DNA of 13,502 nt from Fidelibacterota bacterium. GTDB taxonomy: Bacteria > Fidelibacterota > Marinisomatia > Marinisomatales > TCS55. Below the pieces are notes generated by a model. That model saw only the letters and a list, made by a program, of their open reading frames with translations, did not search any database and was not told the origin of the DNA. Position 1 is the stretch's first letter, and every line of letters starts with the position of its first letter. The position numbers were made by a program, and so were the translations under genes. The stretch lies in contig PASZ01000015.1 of assembly GCA_002712245.1 (NCBI GenBank), forward strand, positions 38,647-52,148, read 5' to 3'. This document shows, piece by piece, positions 1-9,106 of this stretch.

Positions 1-854
1 GATCTTTTGTTAAGTTTTATTTCATCTATGGAAGGGGTAAGCGGTTTTCTTGTCAGTAATTCAATCTTTGACTCATTTTTTAATTGACGGAAAGAATGCT
101 TTACTATTCTATCCTCAATGGAGTGATAAGAGATAACAACAAGTCTTCCTCCAATTTCTAGATAGTCTAAAAATATTTTAAGGAAGCTTTTTAATTTATC
201 AATTTCATTGTTCACAGCTATTCGAATGGCTTGGAAAACGCGAGCGTGTGTTTTATTTCTATGATGTGGAGGGGTAGATTTTCGAATAGCTTCTTTCAAA
301 TCCATTGTTGTTGACAAATTTTTTATTTTTTTTATAGAGTTTGAAATTCTTTTAGATTTTCTTTCCTCTCCAAAAAGAAAAATTATATCTGCGAGTTCTT
401 GCTCAGAAGATTTTCTTATTAGCTCTTCAGCAGTTTGACCTTTAGTTTGATCAAATCGCATGTCTGCTGGAGCATTTGATTGAAATGAAAATCCTCTATT
501 TTCAGAGTTTATCTGCAATGATGACAGTCCAAGATCCAACAGAATACCATTTACTTTAGAAAGACCATTTATTCCCATAATCTTTGGGAGATTGTGATAT
601 GATGAGTGATGAAGAGAAATTTGATCAGAGGAGGTCCGAAATCGCTGGTAGCATATTTCCAATACCTCCGCATCTCGATCAATCCCTATTAACTTTCCCT
701 CACTAGAAAGCTTTGAAAGGATTTGTGTGGCGTGCCCCCCAGCTCCAATGGTTCCATCAATGTAAAATCCGTCTGGCTGAATATTTAGATATTCTAATAC
801 TTGCGTACTCATTACAGGAATATGTACATTGATTAATTCCTGTAAATTTTTCAT
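1..854 (-). CDS. rsmH: 16S rRNA (cytosine(1402)-N4)-methyltransferase RsmH, partial (C-terminus cut by window edge)
   Basis: Family role: SAM-dependent N4-methylation of C1402 in the decoding centre of 16S rRNA, in the cytoplasm. Translating the minus strand from the ATG at 854 gives 284 codons open to the window edge. The family's landmarks are in order: HIPV at residues 11-14, the SAM-binding loop DGTIGAGGHA at 33-42, GIDRD at 57-61, LLDLGLSS at 105-112, GFSF...ADMRFD at 121-135, and VISYHSIEDRIVKHSF near 240-255. The readable end, around KPLTPSIDEIKLN, normally lies just before the last 15-30 residues, so little is missing. The start fits because HIPV usually sits near the N-terminus. Its ATG lies five bases past the mraZ stop and overlaps a TAA in the mraZ frame, so translation is probably coupled. 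No clear ribosome binding site is visible. The mraZ-rsmH pair normally opens the division and cell wall (dcw) cluster, whose remaining genes would lie to the left. Confidence 0.96.
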   Translation of the reverse strand, partial: MKNLQELINVHIPVMSTQVLEYLNIQPDGFYIDGTIGAGGHATQILSKLSSEGKLIGIDRDAEVLEICYQRFRTSSDQISLHHSSYHNLPKIMGINGLSKVNGILLDLGLSSLQINSENRGFSFQSNAPADMRFDQTKGQTAEELIRKSSEQELADIIFLFGEERKSKRISNSIKKIKNLSTTMDLKEAIRKSTPPHHRNKTHARVFQAIRIAVNNEIDKLKSFLKIFLDYLEIGGRLVVISYHSIEDRIVKHSFRQLKNESKIELLTRKPLTPSIDEIKLNKR

Positions 855-859
855 TAGAA

Positions 860-1324
860 TCAGAGAATAATCTTATCTGCAAGTTCATCAAATTTTGACG
901 AATCAATTTTTTGAGATTTTTTATCAACAGTAGTTAGATATTCTGGATCCCATATTTCAATTTTATTTACCATTCCAATGATCAAGGCTTTTTTTGTAAG
1001 ATTGGCAAAATTTATAATATTTTGATTAAGAGCTATCCTACCTTGCTTATCTAATTGAACTATTGATGCATATCTGACTGTATTACGCGTGAAAGATCGA
1101 TTTATACCGGAGAGAGAGGAAAGCTTCCTTAGTTCATTTTCGATCGCTTGCCAAATGATCAAAGGATATAGCCAAACACATTTATCCATTCCTCTAGTAA
1201 CAACAAGCGATTGATTATTATCTTTGCTTAATGAAGTGCGGAACTTGGAAGGGATATTAATTCTCCCTTTCGCATCTAGCGTATAGCTGTACTCTCCAAT
1301 AAATGTGTTTTTATTTAATGTCAT
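860..1324 (-). CDS. mraZ: Transcriptional regulator MraZ
   Basis: MraZ is a DNA-binding repressor of its own operon (mraZ-rsmH and often the downstream division/cell-wall genes). It forms a ring of subunits, each with two AbrB/SpoVT-like swapped-hairpin domains. The 154-residue length is typical. Both diagnostic half-motifs are visible: DAKGRINIP at residues 17-25 in the first domain and DKQGRIAL at 92-99 in the second. FIGEYSYTLDAKGR is the usual N-terminal signature. The C-terminal tail from about 130 is charged and family-variable. It is transcribed with rsmH, which starts five bases after its stop. Three TGGGT boxes lie immediately upstream, as expected for autoregulation. The stop is TGA, with an in-frame TAA two codons later. 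Confidence 0.96.
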   Translation of the reverse strand: MTLNKNTFIGEYSYTLDAKGRINIPSKFRTSLSKDNNQSLVVTRGMDKCVWLYPLIIWQAIENELRKLSSLSGINRSFTRNTVRYASIVQLDKQGRIALNQNIINFANLTKKALIIGMVNKIEIWDPEYLTTVDKKSQKIDSSKFDELADKIIL

Positions 1325-1346
1325 ACTTTAAATCTTTGGGAAGATA

Positions 1347-1382
1347 ACCCACAACCACCCACAATGTATGTATCTCAACCCA
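1347..1382 (-). promoter_or_regulatory. Putative MraZ operator: three TGGGT boxes
   Basis: Read on the minus strand, the pentamer TGGGT occurs three times in the same orientation, at 1382-1378, 1361-1357 and 1351-1347. The two boxes nearest mraZ are exactly 10 bases apart and the far one is 21 bases further, so all three lie on about the same face of the helix. In the established E. coli and Mycoplasma cases MraZ binds direct TGGGN-type repeats with a 10-base period just upstream of mraZ. The array lies 23-58 bases before the mraZ start. It overlaps the candidate promoter, with one box in the spacer and two downstream of the -10, a placement suited to repression. Binding is inferred. Confidence 0.8.
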
Positions 1383-1392
1383 CTATTGTCAA
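1363..1392 (-). promoter_or_regulatory. Candidate sigma-70-type promoter for mraZ-rsmH
   Basis: A perfect -35 hexamer TTGACA lies at 1392-1387 on the minus strand. After an 18-base spacer comes TACATT at 1368-1363, which matches four of six positions of TATAAT. Transcription would start around 1355, inside the TGGGT array. That leaves a leader of roughly 30 bases before the mraZ ATG at 1324. The -35 is embedded in the inverted repeat TATTGT-CA-ACAATA (1384-1397). The -10 is imperfect and other registers are possible in such A+T-rich DNA. The perfect -35 next to the operator is the main support. Confidence 0.55.
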
Positions 1393-1460
1393 CAATAATT
1401 ATGAATAAAATTACTGCTCTATTATGAGGTTAATTGAAACCTATAAATGAAAGTATTGCT

Positions 1461-2315
1461 TTATTTTTTTGGAGAATACTGTTGGATAGAAATAGTTTTA
1501 TCTGCTACGGAAATGATTAAGCTAACTGGGTAAATACTTGATTTTAATATATTTAAACTATTTCCATTCAAGTATAAATTTAAGCCCAATGTCTGATTAA
1601 ATTTTATATTTATTTTATCTTCGAAACGATGAAGGTGGTTGTCACCTATAGGTAAAACCTGCTCAGATTTAACCAAATCGTCTGATTTAATTTCATACCA
1701 TAAACGCCTATCTGTCGTAAGCGTAATTGAAAAAGGTGAAACTGCTTTTAATGCCTGTTTTGTTTCAGAAATTTTTACATAGCTATCTTTAAGTGTTAAA
1801 TCACTAATTGGACCCTCCTCTTCAAAGTCGCTTACAAACTCTTTTGGCTTATTTGCCTCAAACTCTTCATTAATCGATAAAATAATATATATTGCAAAAA
1901 CTAGGGTTAGTATTATAAAAATGCTTTTAATTATATCAGTTCGTATAGAAAGAGATGGTTTCTTTAAAAGCGAAGCTTTCTTTTCTTCATTTTTCTGTTG
2001 ATTTTCGTCTTTGATGCTTGAGAATAAGATTTTTGAGCTTTTGATAGGCTCATCTTCTATTTTATTATCTTTTGATACTGTTTTATTACCAACAAAAACC
2101 TCAAACTCTTCAAGCGCTTCATCTGGATCAACTCCTATTTCTAATGCATAAGCTTTCAAAAATAGACGTATGTATGTATAAGATAATTGATCAAACTTAC
2201 CCTTTTCGATTGCATTAAGAGCAGAAAGGCTAATTTTAGTTCTTTTATGTATTTCTTCTAAATCTATTTCTTTTTCTAATCGAATAGATTTGAGTTTTTT
2301 GTAAAAGTCAGACAT
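1461..2315 (-). CDS. rodZ: RodZ-like membrane-anchored helix-turn-helix protein
   Basis: RodZ is a bitopic inner-membrane protein that links the MreB cytoskeleton to the wall-elongation machinery in rod-shaped cells. The 284 residues show the full architecture. An HTH_25-type domain covers about 4-75, with the stretch KISLSALNAIEKGKFDQL and the family motif YTYIRLFLKAYA at 47-58. A charged linker runs from 76 to 127. A single transmembrane helix follows at about 129-147 (IIKSIFIILTLVFAIYIIL). Then comes an acidic extracytoplasmic linker and a beta-rich DUF4115-like domain at about 193-282. It lies 25 bases downstream of maf in the same direction and probably belongs to the porU-maf-rodZ transcript. 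The mraZ promoter lies beyond its 3' end. No Shine-Dalgarno site is seen before the ATG. The N-terminal family is firm. The cell-shape role is inferred, since no mreB is in view. Confidence 0.85.
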   Translation of the reverse strand: MSDFYKKLKSIRLEKEIDLEEIHKRTKISLSALNAIEKGKFDQLSYTYIRLFLKAYALEIGVDPDEALEEFEVFVGNKTVSKDNKIEDEPIKSSKILFSSIKDENQQKNEEKKASLLKKPSLSIRTDIIKSIFIILTLVFAIYIILSINEEFEANKPKEFVSDFEEEGPISDLTLKDSYVKISETKQALKAVSPFSITLTTDRRLWYEIKSDDLVKSEQVLPIGDNHLHRFEDKINIKFNQTLGLNLYLNGNSLNILKSSIYPVSLIISVADKTISIQQYSPKK

Positions 2316-2340
2316 TTATTTTATTATTTTAAATTCATTA

Positions 2341-2928
2341 TTATTTATTTACTAGAATCAATAATCTTTTGAACAATTCCGATAAAGGCAAGCCCATCAC
2401 ATTATAGTAGCACACATCAATGCTTTTTACTTGACTAGAAAACCAATCTTGAATGCCATAACTGCCTGCCTTATCAAAAGGTTTATGTTTTTCAATATAA
2501 AATGATATTAATTCATCAGATAATGTATTTAATTCTACCGTGGTCAAACAATAAAATGATTGACTAGTTTTTTTACTATAGTTCTGAATTGAAACTCCTG
2601 TGAAAACCTTGTGTTTTTCACCTGAAAGCATTTTTAACATACTATAGCTTTCTAATTTATCTTTTGGTTTTCCTAAAATTTGATTATCAAATACAACTAC
2701 AGTATCTGCACCAATGATATAATTTTCTTTGTAATCTAGGGATACCTTATGTGCTTTCTTCTCTGCGCAATCCTGAACGTAGGCAATTGGATTAAGTTTA
2801 GCATCTAACTTTTCATCAATATTGCTTGGCGCAATCTCAAAATTTAAATTTATTTTACTTAAAATCTCTTCTCTGCGAGGGGATTTTGAGGCTAGAATAA
2901 TTTTTCCAAGACTATTTATTGATTTCAT
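2341..2928 (-). CDS. maf: Maf family nucleoside triphosphate pyrophosphatase (YhdE-type, dTTP/UTP)
   Basis: Maf proteins hydrolyse non-canonical or particular nucleoside triphosphates to the monophosphate and pyrophosphate. Over-expression of some members blocks septation. This 195-residue protein has the signature LASKSPRR at residues 12-19, GADTVV at 73-78, GKPKD at 87-91, DKAGSYGIQ at 152-160 and NVMGLP at 176-181. The KAG(S/A)YGIQ form is that of the YhdE group (dTTP/UTP pyrophosphatase), not of YceF (m7GTP), which has a different sequence there. So the likely substrates are dTTP and UTP or modified pyrimidine nucleotides. Its ATG overlaps the porU stop in an ATGA arrangement, implying translational coupling, and rodZ follows 25 bases after its stop. 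Length and motifs are complete. Confidence 0.95.
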   Translation of the reverse strand: MKSINSLGKIILASKSPRREEILSKINLNFEIAPSNIDEKLDAKLNPIAYVQDCAEKKAHKVSLDYKENYIIGADTVVVFDNQILGKPKDKLESYSMLKMLSGEKHKVFTGVSIQNYSKKTSQSFYCLTTVELNTLSDELISFYIEKHKPFDKAGSYGIQDWFSSQVKSIDVCYYNVMGLPLSELFKRLLILVNK

Positions 2929-5900
2929 CTTACTATGGCAAGCCTTCCTATATGGTTAATTTTTGTTAAATTATTTTGTGCCTTCATTTGGTACAAATAA
3001 ACACCATTTGACAATAATTGACCATAATCATCTTTTCCATCCCAATCTATAATATTAAAACCTTCATTAAAAAAACTTGATTGAATAGATTTGATTTTTA
3101 GTCCACCAAGTGTGTATATATTTAATTCTACCTCACCAGCAAGAGTTAATTCAAAAGTAAACTGTGTTTTATCATAAAATGGATTAGGAAAATTAAGTAC
3201 ATTTTTAAGTTCAAATTGATCAGACTCCATCAACGTTAAGCTCATTTGAATTTCATTAGGATTATTTGCATTATCCCAGGCTTTAATTGAAAAGCTGGCT
3301 TCATTAAAATATGATACTGGAGTATAATTACAAGTGCCTGTTGTTAGGCTATTAACATCGTAAATGAATTTTTCGTTTAGATTTTGTTCTTTATTTTGCA
3401 ATTCATCAAAAATTATAAGTTCATGTCCTTTTTCTCCGGTTATATTTATTCCGCTTGGATCTGAAATTCTAATTTTGATTTGATCATCTTTTTTAATATG
3501 GTCCCCACTCCTTAATAAACGCCCTGTTTCTGTTTCAATTGTAATTATTGGCCCTTCTACATCTGATGATGGAGGGCCAGGAGTCAAGATTATATTTGAA
3601 ACAGCCCCAATCGCTTCCTGCCCATTATCACCAAGAATATAAAATCTTATTTTTGCAAAATTTTTAGAATATGAAATATCTTTTGGGATACGAAATTTTG
3701 GCTGAATTGATTTATTTGAAAAAGTAAATGAACCTCTAAATAGGTTAGTTCCGCTACGTAAAAAAGAAATACTTTCTTTTTGTGAACCGAAATAAAAATT
3801 TACAGTCTCTGTTTTATTAGCATCATTCAAAATAAAACTACCTGAACCATTCTGAATATGAGTATTGCTATGTAAGGTTCCCATTTCTAAGGTTGACAGT
3901 GTGTCAGGGTCTACATATGCATCTAATATAATATTTTTTGGAAGGGGTAGCATCATTGCAGGATCTCCAAAAAGGTGGAAAAGCTCACCATCTGTACCAC
4001 CAGTTTTTACCGATTGTAGAATAGAGCCGATTGTTTTTGAGGTAAAATTGTTTTTTTGAAAAATTTCATTAAAAAGCCCATTTAGAAATTGAATATTTCC
4101 CGTAACACTGATACCTCTAGATGTGCTAATTATTGCTGAGGCAGCATCCATAGGGGTTCTTATCAATTCTTCTGCAAATGATTCTTTATTGATATTATCA
4201 AAGTGTCCCCAATTACATGTACCTGCTATCCATAACGGGAGTTTCATTTTTGTTTTCATTGATTCAATGTCATTTCTTTCATCGCTCAATAAAAGCAATT
4301 TTTCTTGAGACCATTGAGTAGAATTTCCATGGCCAATATAGTTGATAATTGAAGTGCCCGAGTTTATTATATCAAATAATTTTTGAGTTGCAGATGGTTT
4401 TGTTAAGCCAAATGGAGAGCCATCATTAACTCCTTCAAAATCAACTAAATATAATTTTTTTATTTCCATAAAATCTGGAATTAATTTTGATAACTGCTCT
4501 GAATTAGATGTGTGACTTTTTCCAGTTGAAAGCTCAAAACTTTCTTTTTCAGGTCTAGAAGGATCATCGGCTACTAATGCAACTCTTTGCCTCCAGAGAC
4601 CAGGAGTCAAATTATTTTCAAATTCTATTATTTTTTCGCAGAAATTTTTGACTTCATCTATTGATCTTGCTGGGAATCTACCTGATGACATTTCTGGAAT
4701 AGTGCCATTAAAAGATACTAAACGGTCATCGGTAGCGTGGGTATTAAGTGTACCGACTTGTATCGTGGGAATGATCATTTTAGATTGCCCTGAAATATTT
4801 CTATAATCAAAATCCGCATCTCCCATAAATAATACTGTAGAAGGGGAAGTATTCCAGTTATTTTGAGCCCAATTCAAAAAATACCTAATTGCAATTGGGT
4901 CTTTATTGCCCCCTGAAAATTCATCATAAATATTTTCTAGAGAACTATAAAGGGTTTGCGGTCGATGATTTACTAGTGCATTAGATGCGCTCCTAAAGGC
5001 TTCAGGTCCAACAATTATATGTTTAGCTTGATTATTTTTTGATCTCAAAATATTCCATTTTTTGTCACCAATCATATTCAATTCTTCTATTTTTAATATA
5101 TCTTCTGTTTTAAAAATAAAAAATCTTTGAAGAGTATCAGGTGGAATAGAAACTCTTAGGTAAGTTTGTTCTATAGATATAATAGGCCTATTTATTGGGT
5201 TGGCATCATTGGAAATATTCCAAACAATCAAATTTTTACCATCAATTATATAAGTGATATCTGATGATTGGATTGAAGAATAAAATTCAAAAGGTTGATC
5301 ATAAATAAGCTTTCTTTGATAGTTGATATCTAGGAAGTCAAAAATGGGTTCAGAATTTGAACTTTCGGATTCATTTGTGATTCTAAATTCGTTTAAGCCT
5401 TTATTTAACAATCCAGCTTCAATGACAAAACTCTTGGTTTTGGGGCCAATATTTGACCAATTCAGTTTTGATAACTGCCTACTGTCTTTATAAAGACTTA
5501 TTATATGGTTAGTATTTTTGTAACGCGTTTGGGATACTTCATTTCCAATCATTCCAAAAACCCCACTAGCATTGGCTGGAGAAAAGGGGTGAGCTAAATT
5601 TACCCCTTGAATCAAAGAGGCACTATATTTTATTGATTGATCGCCCCAAGCTAAGCCTGATTCCTGCGGGTTTGTACTATCAATTTCGTGATGCTTAAAT
5701 GTTAAACCAAAATTAGCTTCAAGGGGACCATCATTAACAATATTGCCAGTCTTAATTCTTTTTCCGCGGAGTGATGGATCATTAGGAATAATGAGCCAGT
5801 ATTTACTTTCATCAAAATATACATTTTGGTGCCATTCAACATTATTAAATTGAGTATCGTATCCACTTGTACCTTTGCCATAAAAAAAGATAAAATCGCT

Positions 5901-6653
5901 ATCAGAAAGGTTGCCATCTGATTCTCCATATATTGTCATTGGAATTTCAATCAGATTTAATGGAACTTGTGTTTCATTTATTAATCTTTGAGAAAGATCA
6001 TAAGTTTTATCTCTTCCATATGAAGAGCCTGTGAACAACATAATGCTTCTTGGGTCAAAATTTGAAGTGGTTCCAAGGAGTGAATTAATTAGTCTTCCAT
6101 CGATTCTATAAACATTATCCCGATTAATAGTAAAGTTTATCCACAGACCTTCTGGCAAGTTAGGCTCATTTAATTTGTATTTTGATTTTGGCTTAATCCA
6201 TTCTTTTGCTATTTCCCAATTTATAATCTTAGGAGCAAGAAGTAATCTGTGAATTTCATTTTCACCTCCCCTTTTTACTAAAGTTTTCTCTAGGGGAATT
6301 TTTATCAATATTGTTTCATAGTAAGTATTAGGTTCATCAGTTGGAGATATTTGTAGCGTACCCGTAAATAAATCGTTAACTATCTGACTGTGTGTCCACA
6401 TTATTTTTGATGACTCCCCAATAGGTTCAAATAAATGATTTAATTTAGCTGATTTTTTAATTACAATTTCAGGTAGATCAGAATTCGGAAGGCCAATCAA
6501 AACCTTATATGGTTTTAAATCGTTTTTAGATAAGGGATTAGTAGTTATTTTTATAGTCAATTCATCTTCTGAAGAGCTAATAACTTCATAGCTAGATTGA
6601 GATTTGAGCATTTGAAATGCAGCAAAAAATAAAATTAGACTTATTCTTTTCAT
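2925..6653 (-). CDS. porU: PorU-type C25 (gingipain-family) cysteine peptidase with type IX secretion C-terminal domain
   Basis: In Bacteroidota PorU is the outer-surface sortase of the type IX secretion system: it removes C-terminal signals from cargo and attaches the cargo to the cell surface. The 1242-residue product starts with a signal peptide (about 1-19). A long beta-rich N-terminal region follows. The C25 catalytic region spans roughly 545-905. It contains GDADFDYR at 611-618, DDRLVSFNG and GRFPARS (642-664), the histidine motif YIGHGNS with His775, the cysteine motif AGTCNWGHFD with Cys813, and the closing FGDPAM at 895-900. Both members of the His/Cys dyad are present. Residues about 1030-1140 look Ig-like. 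The last 90 residues (NFPNPF, WDGKDDYG, NGVYLYQM) form a FlgD-like/type A sorting domain, which PorU itself is known to carry. A secreted gingipain-like protease that is cargo rather than sortase is the main alternative. Length and domain order favour PorU. It is the first gene of the maf-rodZ run. Confidence 0.82.
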   Translation of the reverse strand: MKRISLILFFAAFQMLKSQSSYEVISSSEDELTIKITTNPLSKNDLKPYKVLIGLPNSDLPEIVIKKSAKLNHLFEPIGESSKIMWTHSQIVNDLFTGTLQISPTDEPNTYYETILIKIPLEKTLVKRGGENEIHRLLLAPKIINWEIAKEWIKPKSKYKLNEPNLPEGLWINFTINRDNVYRIDGRLINSLLGTTSNFDPRSIMLFTGSSYGRDKTYDLSQRLINETQVPLNLIEIPMTIYGESDGNLSDSDFIFFYGKGTSGYDTQFNNVEWHQNVYFDESKYWLIIPNDPSLRGKRIKTGNIVNDGPLEANFGLTFKHHEIDSTNPQESGLAWGDQSIKYSASLIQGVNLAHPFSPANASGVFGMIGNEVSQTRYKNTNHIISLYKDSRQLSKLNWSNIGPKTKSFVIEAGLLNKGLNEFRITNESESSNSEPIFDFLDINYQRKLIYDQPFEFYSSIQSSDITYIIDGKNLIVWNISNDANPINRPIISIEQTYLRVSIPPDTLQRFFIFKTEDILKIEELNMIGDKKWNILRSKNNQAKHIIVGPEAFRSASNALVNHRPQTLYSSLENIYDEFSGGNKDPIAIRYFLNWAQNNWNTSPSTVLFMGDADFDYRNISGQSKMIIPTIQVGTLNTHATDDRLVSFNGTIPEMSSGRFPARSIDEVKNFCEKIIEFENNLTPGLWRQRVALVADDPSRPEKESFELSTGKSHTSNSEQLSKLIPDFMEIKKLYLVDFEGVNDGSPFGLTKPSATQKLFDIINSGTSIINYIGHGNSTQWSQEKLLLLSDERNDIESMKTKMKLPLWIAGTCNWGHFDNINKESFAEELIRTPMDAASAIISTSRGISVTGNIQFLNGLFNEIFQKNNFTSKTIGSILQSVKTGGTDGELFHLFGDPAMMLPLPKNIILDAYVDPDTLSTLEMGTLHSNTHIQNGSGSFILNDANKTETVNFYFGSQKESISFLRSGTNLFRGSFTFSNKSIQPKFRIPKDISYSKNFAKIRFYILGDNGQEAIGAVSNIILTPGPPSSDVEGPIITIETETGRLLRSGDHIKKDDQIKIRISDPSGINITGEKGHELIIFDELQNKEQNLNEKFIYDVNSLTTGTCNYTPVSYFNEASFSIKAWDNANNPNEIQMSLTLMESDQFELKNVLNFPNPFYDKTQFTFELTLAGEVELNIYTLGGLKIKSIQSSFFNEGFNIIDWDGKDDYGQLLSNGVYLYQMKAQNNLTKINHIGRLAIVR

Positions 6654-6834
6654 TTATTTAAAAAACACTTAAATGTTATGGTATAAATTGAAAAGTTTTT
6701 TTGATTTTTTTTATAAAATTATTATTAAATCGCTCTTATGAAATTGAATACAAGTTTTGATGTACGTAATTTATTAGTGAAGTTTCTTAGGATTTTTACA
6801 TTTTATACACAAGTTTAGAATAAGGCTATCTTTT
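6654..6834. other. Divergent intergenic region between porU and aconitase
   Basis: These 181 bases separate two head-to-head transcription units, so promoters for both should lie here. The stretch is very A+T-rich with long T and A runs. I see no convincing -35/-10 pair for either direction. TATACA at 6804-6809 on the plus strand could be a -10 for aconitase but has no good partner upstream. The aconitase leader has only a weak AAGG about 11 bases before the ATG, and the porU leader is an A/T run without a ribosome binding site. No tRNA, strong hairpin or small ORF with a recognisable product is visible. Confidence 0.6.
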
Positions 6835-9099
6835 ATGTTCGATTTTGAAATAATCAAAAAATATTACCAATCAATGCCAGATAAAATTCATTCTATCAAA
6901 AAAAAACTTGGCCGCCCATTAACCTTATCAGAAAAAATTTTATATTGCCATCTCAGTTCTAATTTATCGTCTAAAGATTACCATAGAGGGAAATCTTACG
7001 TTGATTTTAATCCTGATAGGGTAGCAATGCAAGATGCTACTGCCCAAATGGCTCTTTTGCAATTTATGATGGCGGGAAAAGATAAGGTAGCAGTTCCTAG
7101 TACGGTTCATTGTGACCATTTGATTCAAGCTAAAAATGATGCGCAAAATGACCTTAGCAGTGCATTAGATACTAATCATGAGGTTTATAAATTCCTTGAA
7201 TCTGTTTCAAATAAATATGGAATAGGTTTTTGGAAACCAGGCGCAGGCATCATTCATCAAGTTGTATTAGAGAACTATGCTTTTCCAGGTGGAATGATGA
7301 TAGGCACGGATAGTCACACTGTAAATGCTGGTGGCCTAGGAATGGTTGCGATTGGTGTCGGCGGCGCAGATGCAGTAGATGTAATGGCTGGCATGCCGTG
7401 GGAGTTAAAATTTCCTAAATTAATTGGAGTAAAGCTTATTGGAAAAATGTCAGGATGGACATCAGCAAAGGATGTGATATTAAAATTGGCTGGGATTTTA
7501 ACCGTTAAGGGTGGAACTGGATCAATTATTGAATATTTTGGGGAAGGAACAAAAACCTTATCCTGTACTGGAAAAGGAACAATTTGCAACATGGGGGCGG
7601 AAATTGGAGCAACCACATCAATTTTTGGCTATGATGAAAAAATGGAAGAATATCTTAGAGCGACCGGAAGGGAAGAGATAGTTAGATATGCAAATAACAT
7701 AGCTGAGCATCTAGTTTCTGATGACGCAGTTATAAACAATCCAAAAGATTTTTATGATCAAGTAATTGAAATTAATCTTTCAGATCTTGAGCCACATCTA
7801 AACGGACCGTTTACACCTGATAGAGCAACACCCATTTCAAAAATGCATGAAGAAGCTAAAAAAAATGATTGGCCCACTGAGGTACAAGTAGGCCTTATAG
7901 GGTCTTGTACAAATTCATCCTATGAAGATATATCTCGCTCTGTATCAATTGCAAAACAAGCTAATAAATTAGGTCTATCAGTTAATGCTGAATTTACCAT
8001 TACCCCTGGATCAGAACAGGTGAGGCAAACTATTGAGAGAGATGGTTTTATTGAAGAATTTAATGAGCTAGGTGCAAAAGTATTCGCAAATGCCTGCGGT
8101 CCTTGCATAGGGCAATGGTCTAGAGATGGTGCAGAAAAAGAAGACAAGAATACAATTGTCCACTCATTTAACAGAAATTTTGCAAAAAGAGCAGATGGAA
8201 ACCCTAATACGCATGCTTTTGTTGGATCTCCAGAGCTTGTGACGGCCATTGCAATATCTGGAGATTTAACATTCAATCCTTTAACAGATTATATAACAAA
8301 TAAAAATGGAGAAAGGGTCCTTTTGGATCCTCCTGAGGGATTTGAGTTACCAGATGATGGCTTTACCGTTGATAATTTAGGTTATTTACCACCAGCAGAT
8401 AATGGTAAAAGCTTAGAAGTTAAAATTGATCCTGAATCTGAAAGATTACAGCTATTAAAACCCTTTTCTCCATTGAAAGAAATGAATGTTCATTGTTTAA
8501 ATTTATTGATCAAAACCAAGGGGAAATGCACTACTGATCACATTTCTATGGCTGGACCATGGTTAAAATTCAGAGGCCATTTAGATAATATTTCAAATAA
8601 TATGCTAACTGGGGCAGTTAATTTTTTTAATGGAGAAGTTAATTTAGTAAAAAATCAACTTAACGGAAAATATGATACTGTACCCAATGTTCAACGAGAT
8701 TATAAGTTTAATAATATTTTATCCATTGTTATTGGAGATGAAAATTATGGTGAGGGTTCATCAAGAGAGCATGCAGCGATGGAACCTCGCTTCCTTGGCG
8801 TTATGGCTGTTTTAGTTCGCTCTTTTGCTAGAATTCATGAAACAAATCTCAAAAAACAAGGAATGCTTGCCTTAACATTTAAGAACAAAAGCGATTATGA
8901 TTTAATTAAAGAAGATGATGTTTTTGATTTTATTGATTTGGATCAATTTGAAGAAGGAAAGCCTTTGACAATTTCTATTAAGCACAATGATACAACATCA
9001 GATCAAATTCTTTGCAATCATACTTATAACCGGTCTCAGATAGAATGGTTCAACGCTGGATCTGCGCTTAATTTGATTCGCTCGCAAGAGTCAAAGTAA
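6835..9099 (+). CDS. acn: Aconitate hydratase, mitochondrial-type
   Basis: Aconitase isomerises citrate to isocitrate via cis-aconitate in the TCA cycle, using a [4Fe-4S] cluster, in the cytoplasm. The 754 residues match the length of the mitochondrial-type enzyme, not the longer AcnA/IRP or AcnB forms. Cluster ligands are visible: Cys358 in [10 protein letters not shown], and Cys421 and Cys424 in ACGPCIGQW. Other landmarks are VPSTVHCDH at 87-95, [17 protein letters not shown] at 154-170, the swivel-domain [15 protein letters not shown] at 562-576, and [14 protein letters not shown] at 639-652. Ser642 there is the catalytic base position. These numbers coincide with the classic mature pig-heart numbering, so the protein is essentially colinear with that enzyme. 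It heads the plus-strand run, with serA starting seven bases after its stop. The stop is a tandem TAATAA. Nothing is truncated. Confidence 0.97.
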   Translation: MFDFEIIKKYYQSMPDKIHSIKKKLGRPLTLSEKILYCHLSSNLSSKDYHRGKSYVDFNPDRVAMQDATAQMALLQFMMAGKDKVAVPSTVHCDHLIQAKNDAQNDLSSALDTNHEVYKFLESVSNKYGIGFWKPGAGIIHQVVLENYAFPGGMMIGTDSHTVNAGGLGMVAIGVGGADAVDVMAGMPWELKFPKLIGVKLIGKMSGWTSAKDVILKLAGILTVKGGTGSIIEYFGEGTKTLSCTGKGTICNMGAEIGATTSIFGYDEKMEEYLRATGREEIVRYANNIAEHLVSDDAVINNPKDFYDQVIEINLSDLEPHLNGPFTPDRATPISKMHEEAKKNDWPTEVQVGLIGSCTNSSYEDISRSVSIAKQANKLGLSVNAEFTITPGSEQVRQTIERDGFIEEFNELGAKVFANACGPCIGQWSRDGAEKEDKNTIVHSFNRNFAKRADGNPNTHAFVGSPELVTAIAISGDLTFNPLTDYITNKNGERVLLDPPEGFELPDDGFTVDNLGYLPPADNGKSLEVKIDPESERLQLLKPFSPLKEMNVHCLNLLIKTKGKCTTDHISMAGPWLKFRGHLDNISNNMLTGAVNFFNGEVNLVKNQLNGKYDTVPNVQRDYKFNNILSIVIGDENYGEGSSREHAAMEPRFLGVMAVLVRSFARIHETNLKKQGMLALTFKNKSDYDLIKEDDVFDFIDLDQFEEGKPLTISIKHNDTTSDQILCNHTYNRSQIEWFNAGSALNLIRSQESK

Positions 9100-9106
9100 T
9101 AATTTT

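Noticed and set aside
1420..1445. Possible rodZ terminator (AGGTT-TCAATT-AACCT on the minus strand)
   Set aside because: Only a five-base stem with no following T run. It does not look like an intrinsic terminator.
3865..4308. Plus-strand open frames of 61-64 codons inside porU
   Set aside because: They lie antisense within the conserved C25 region and beyond, and show no recognisable protein features. They are shadows of the real gene.
6654..6834. Possible riboswitch or small RNA in the divergent gap
   Set aside because: Too A+T-rich and short, without conserved-looking stems. Nothing beyond weak promoter-like hexamers.
7314..8276. Minus-strand open frames of 100-118 codons inside aconitase
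   Set aside because: Antisense to firmly conserved aconitase motifs, with low-complexity S/P-rich translations. They are shadow frames.
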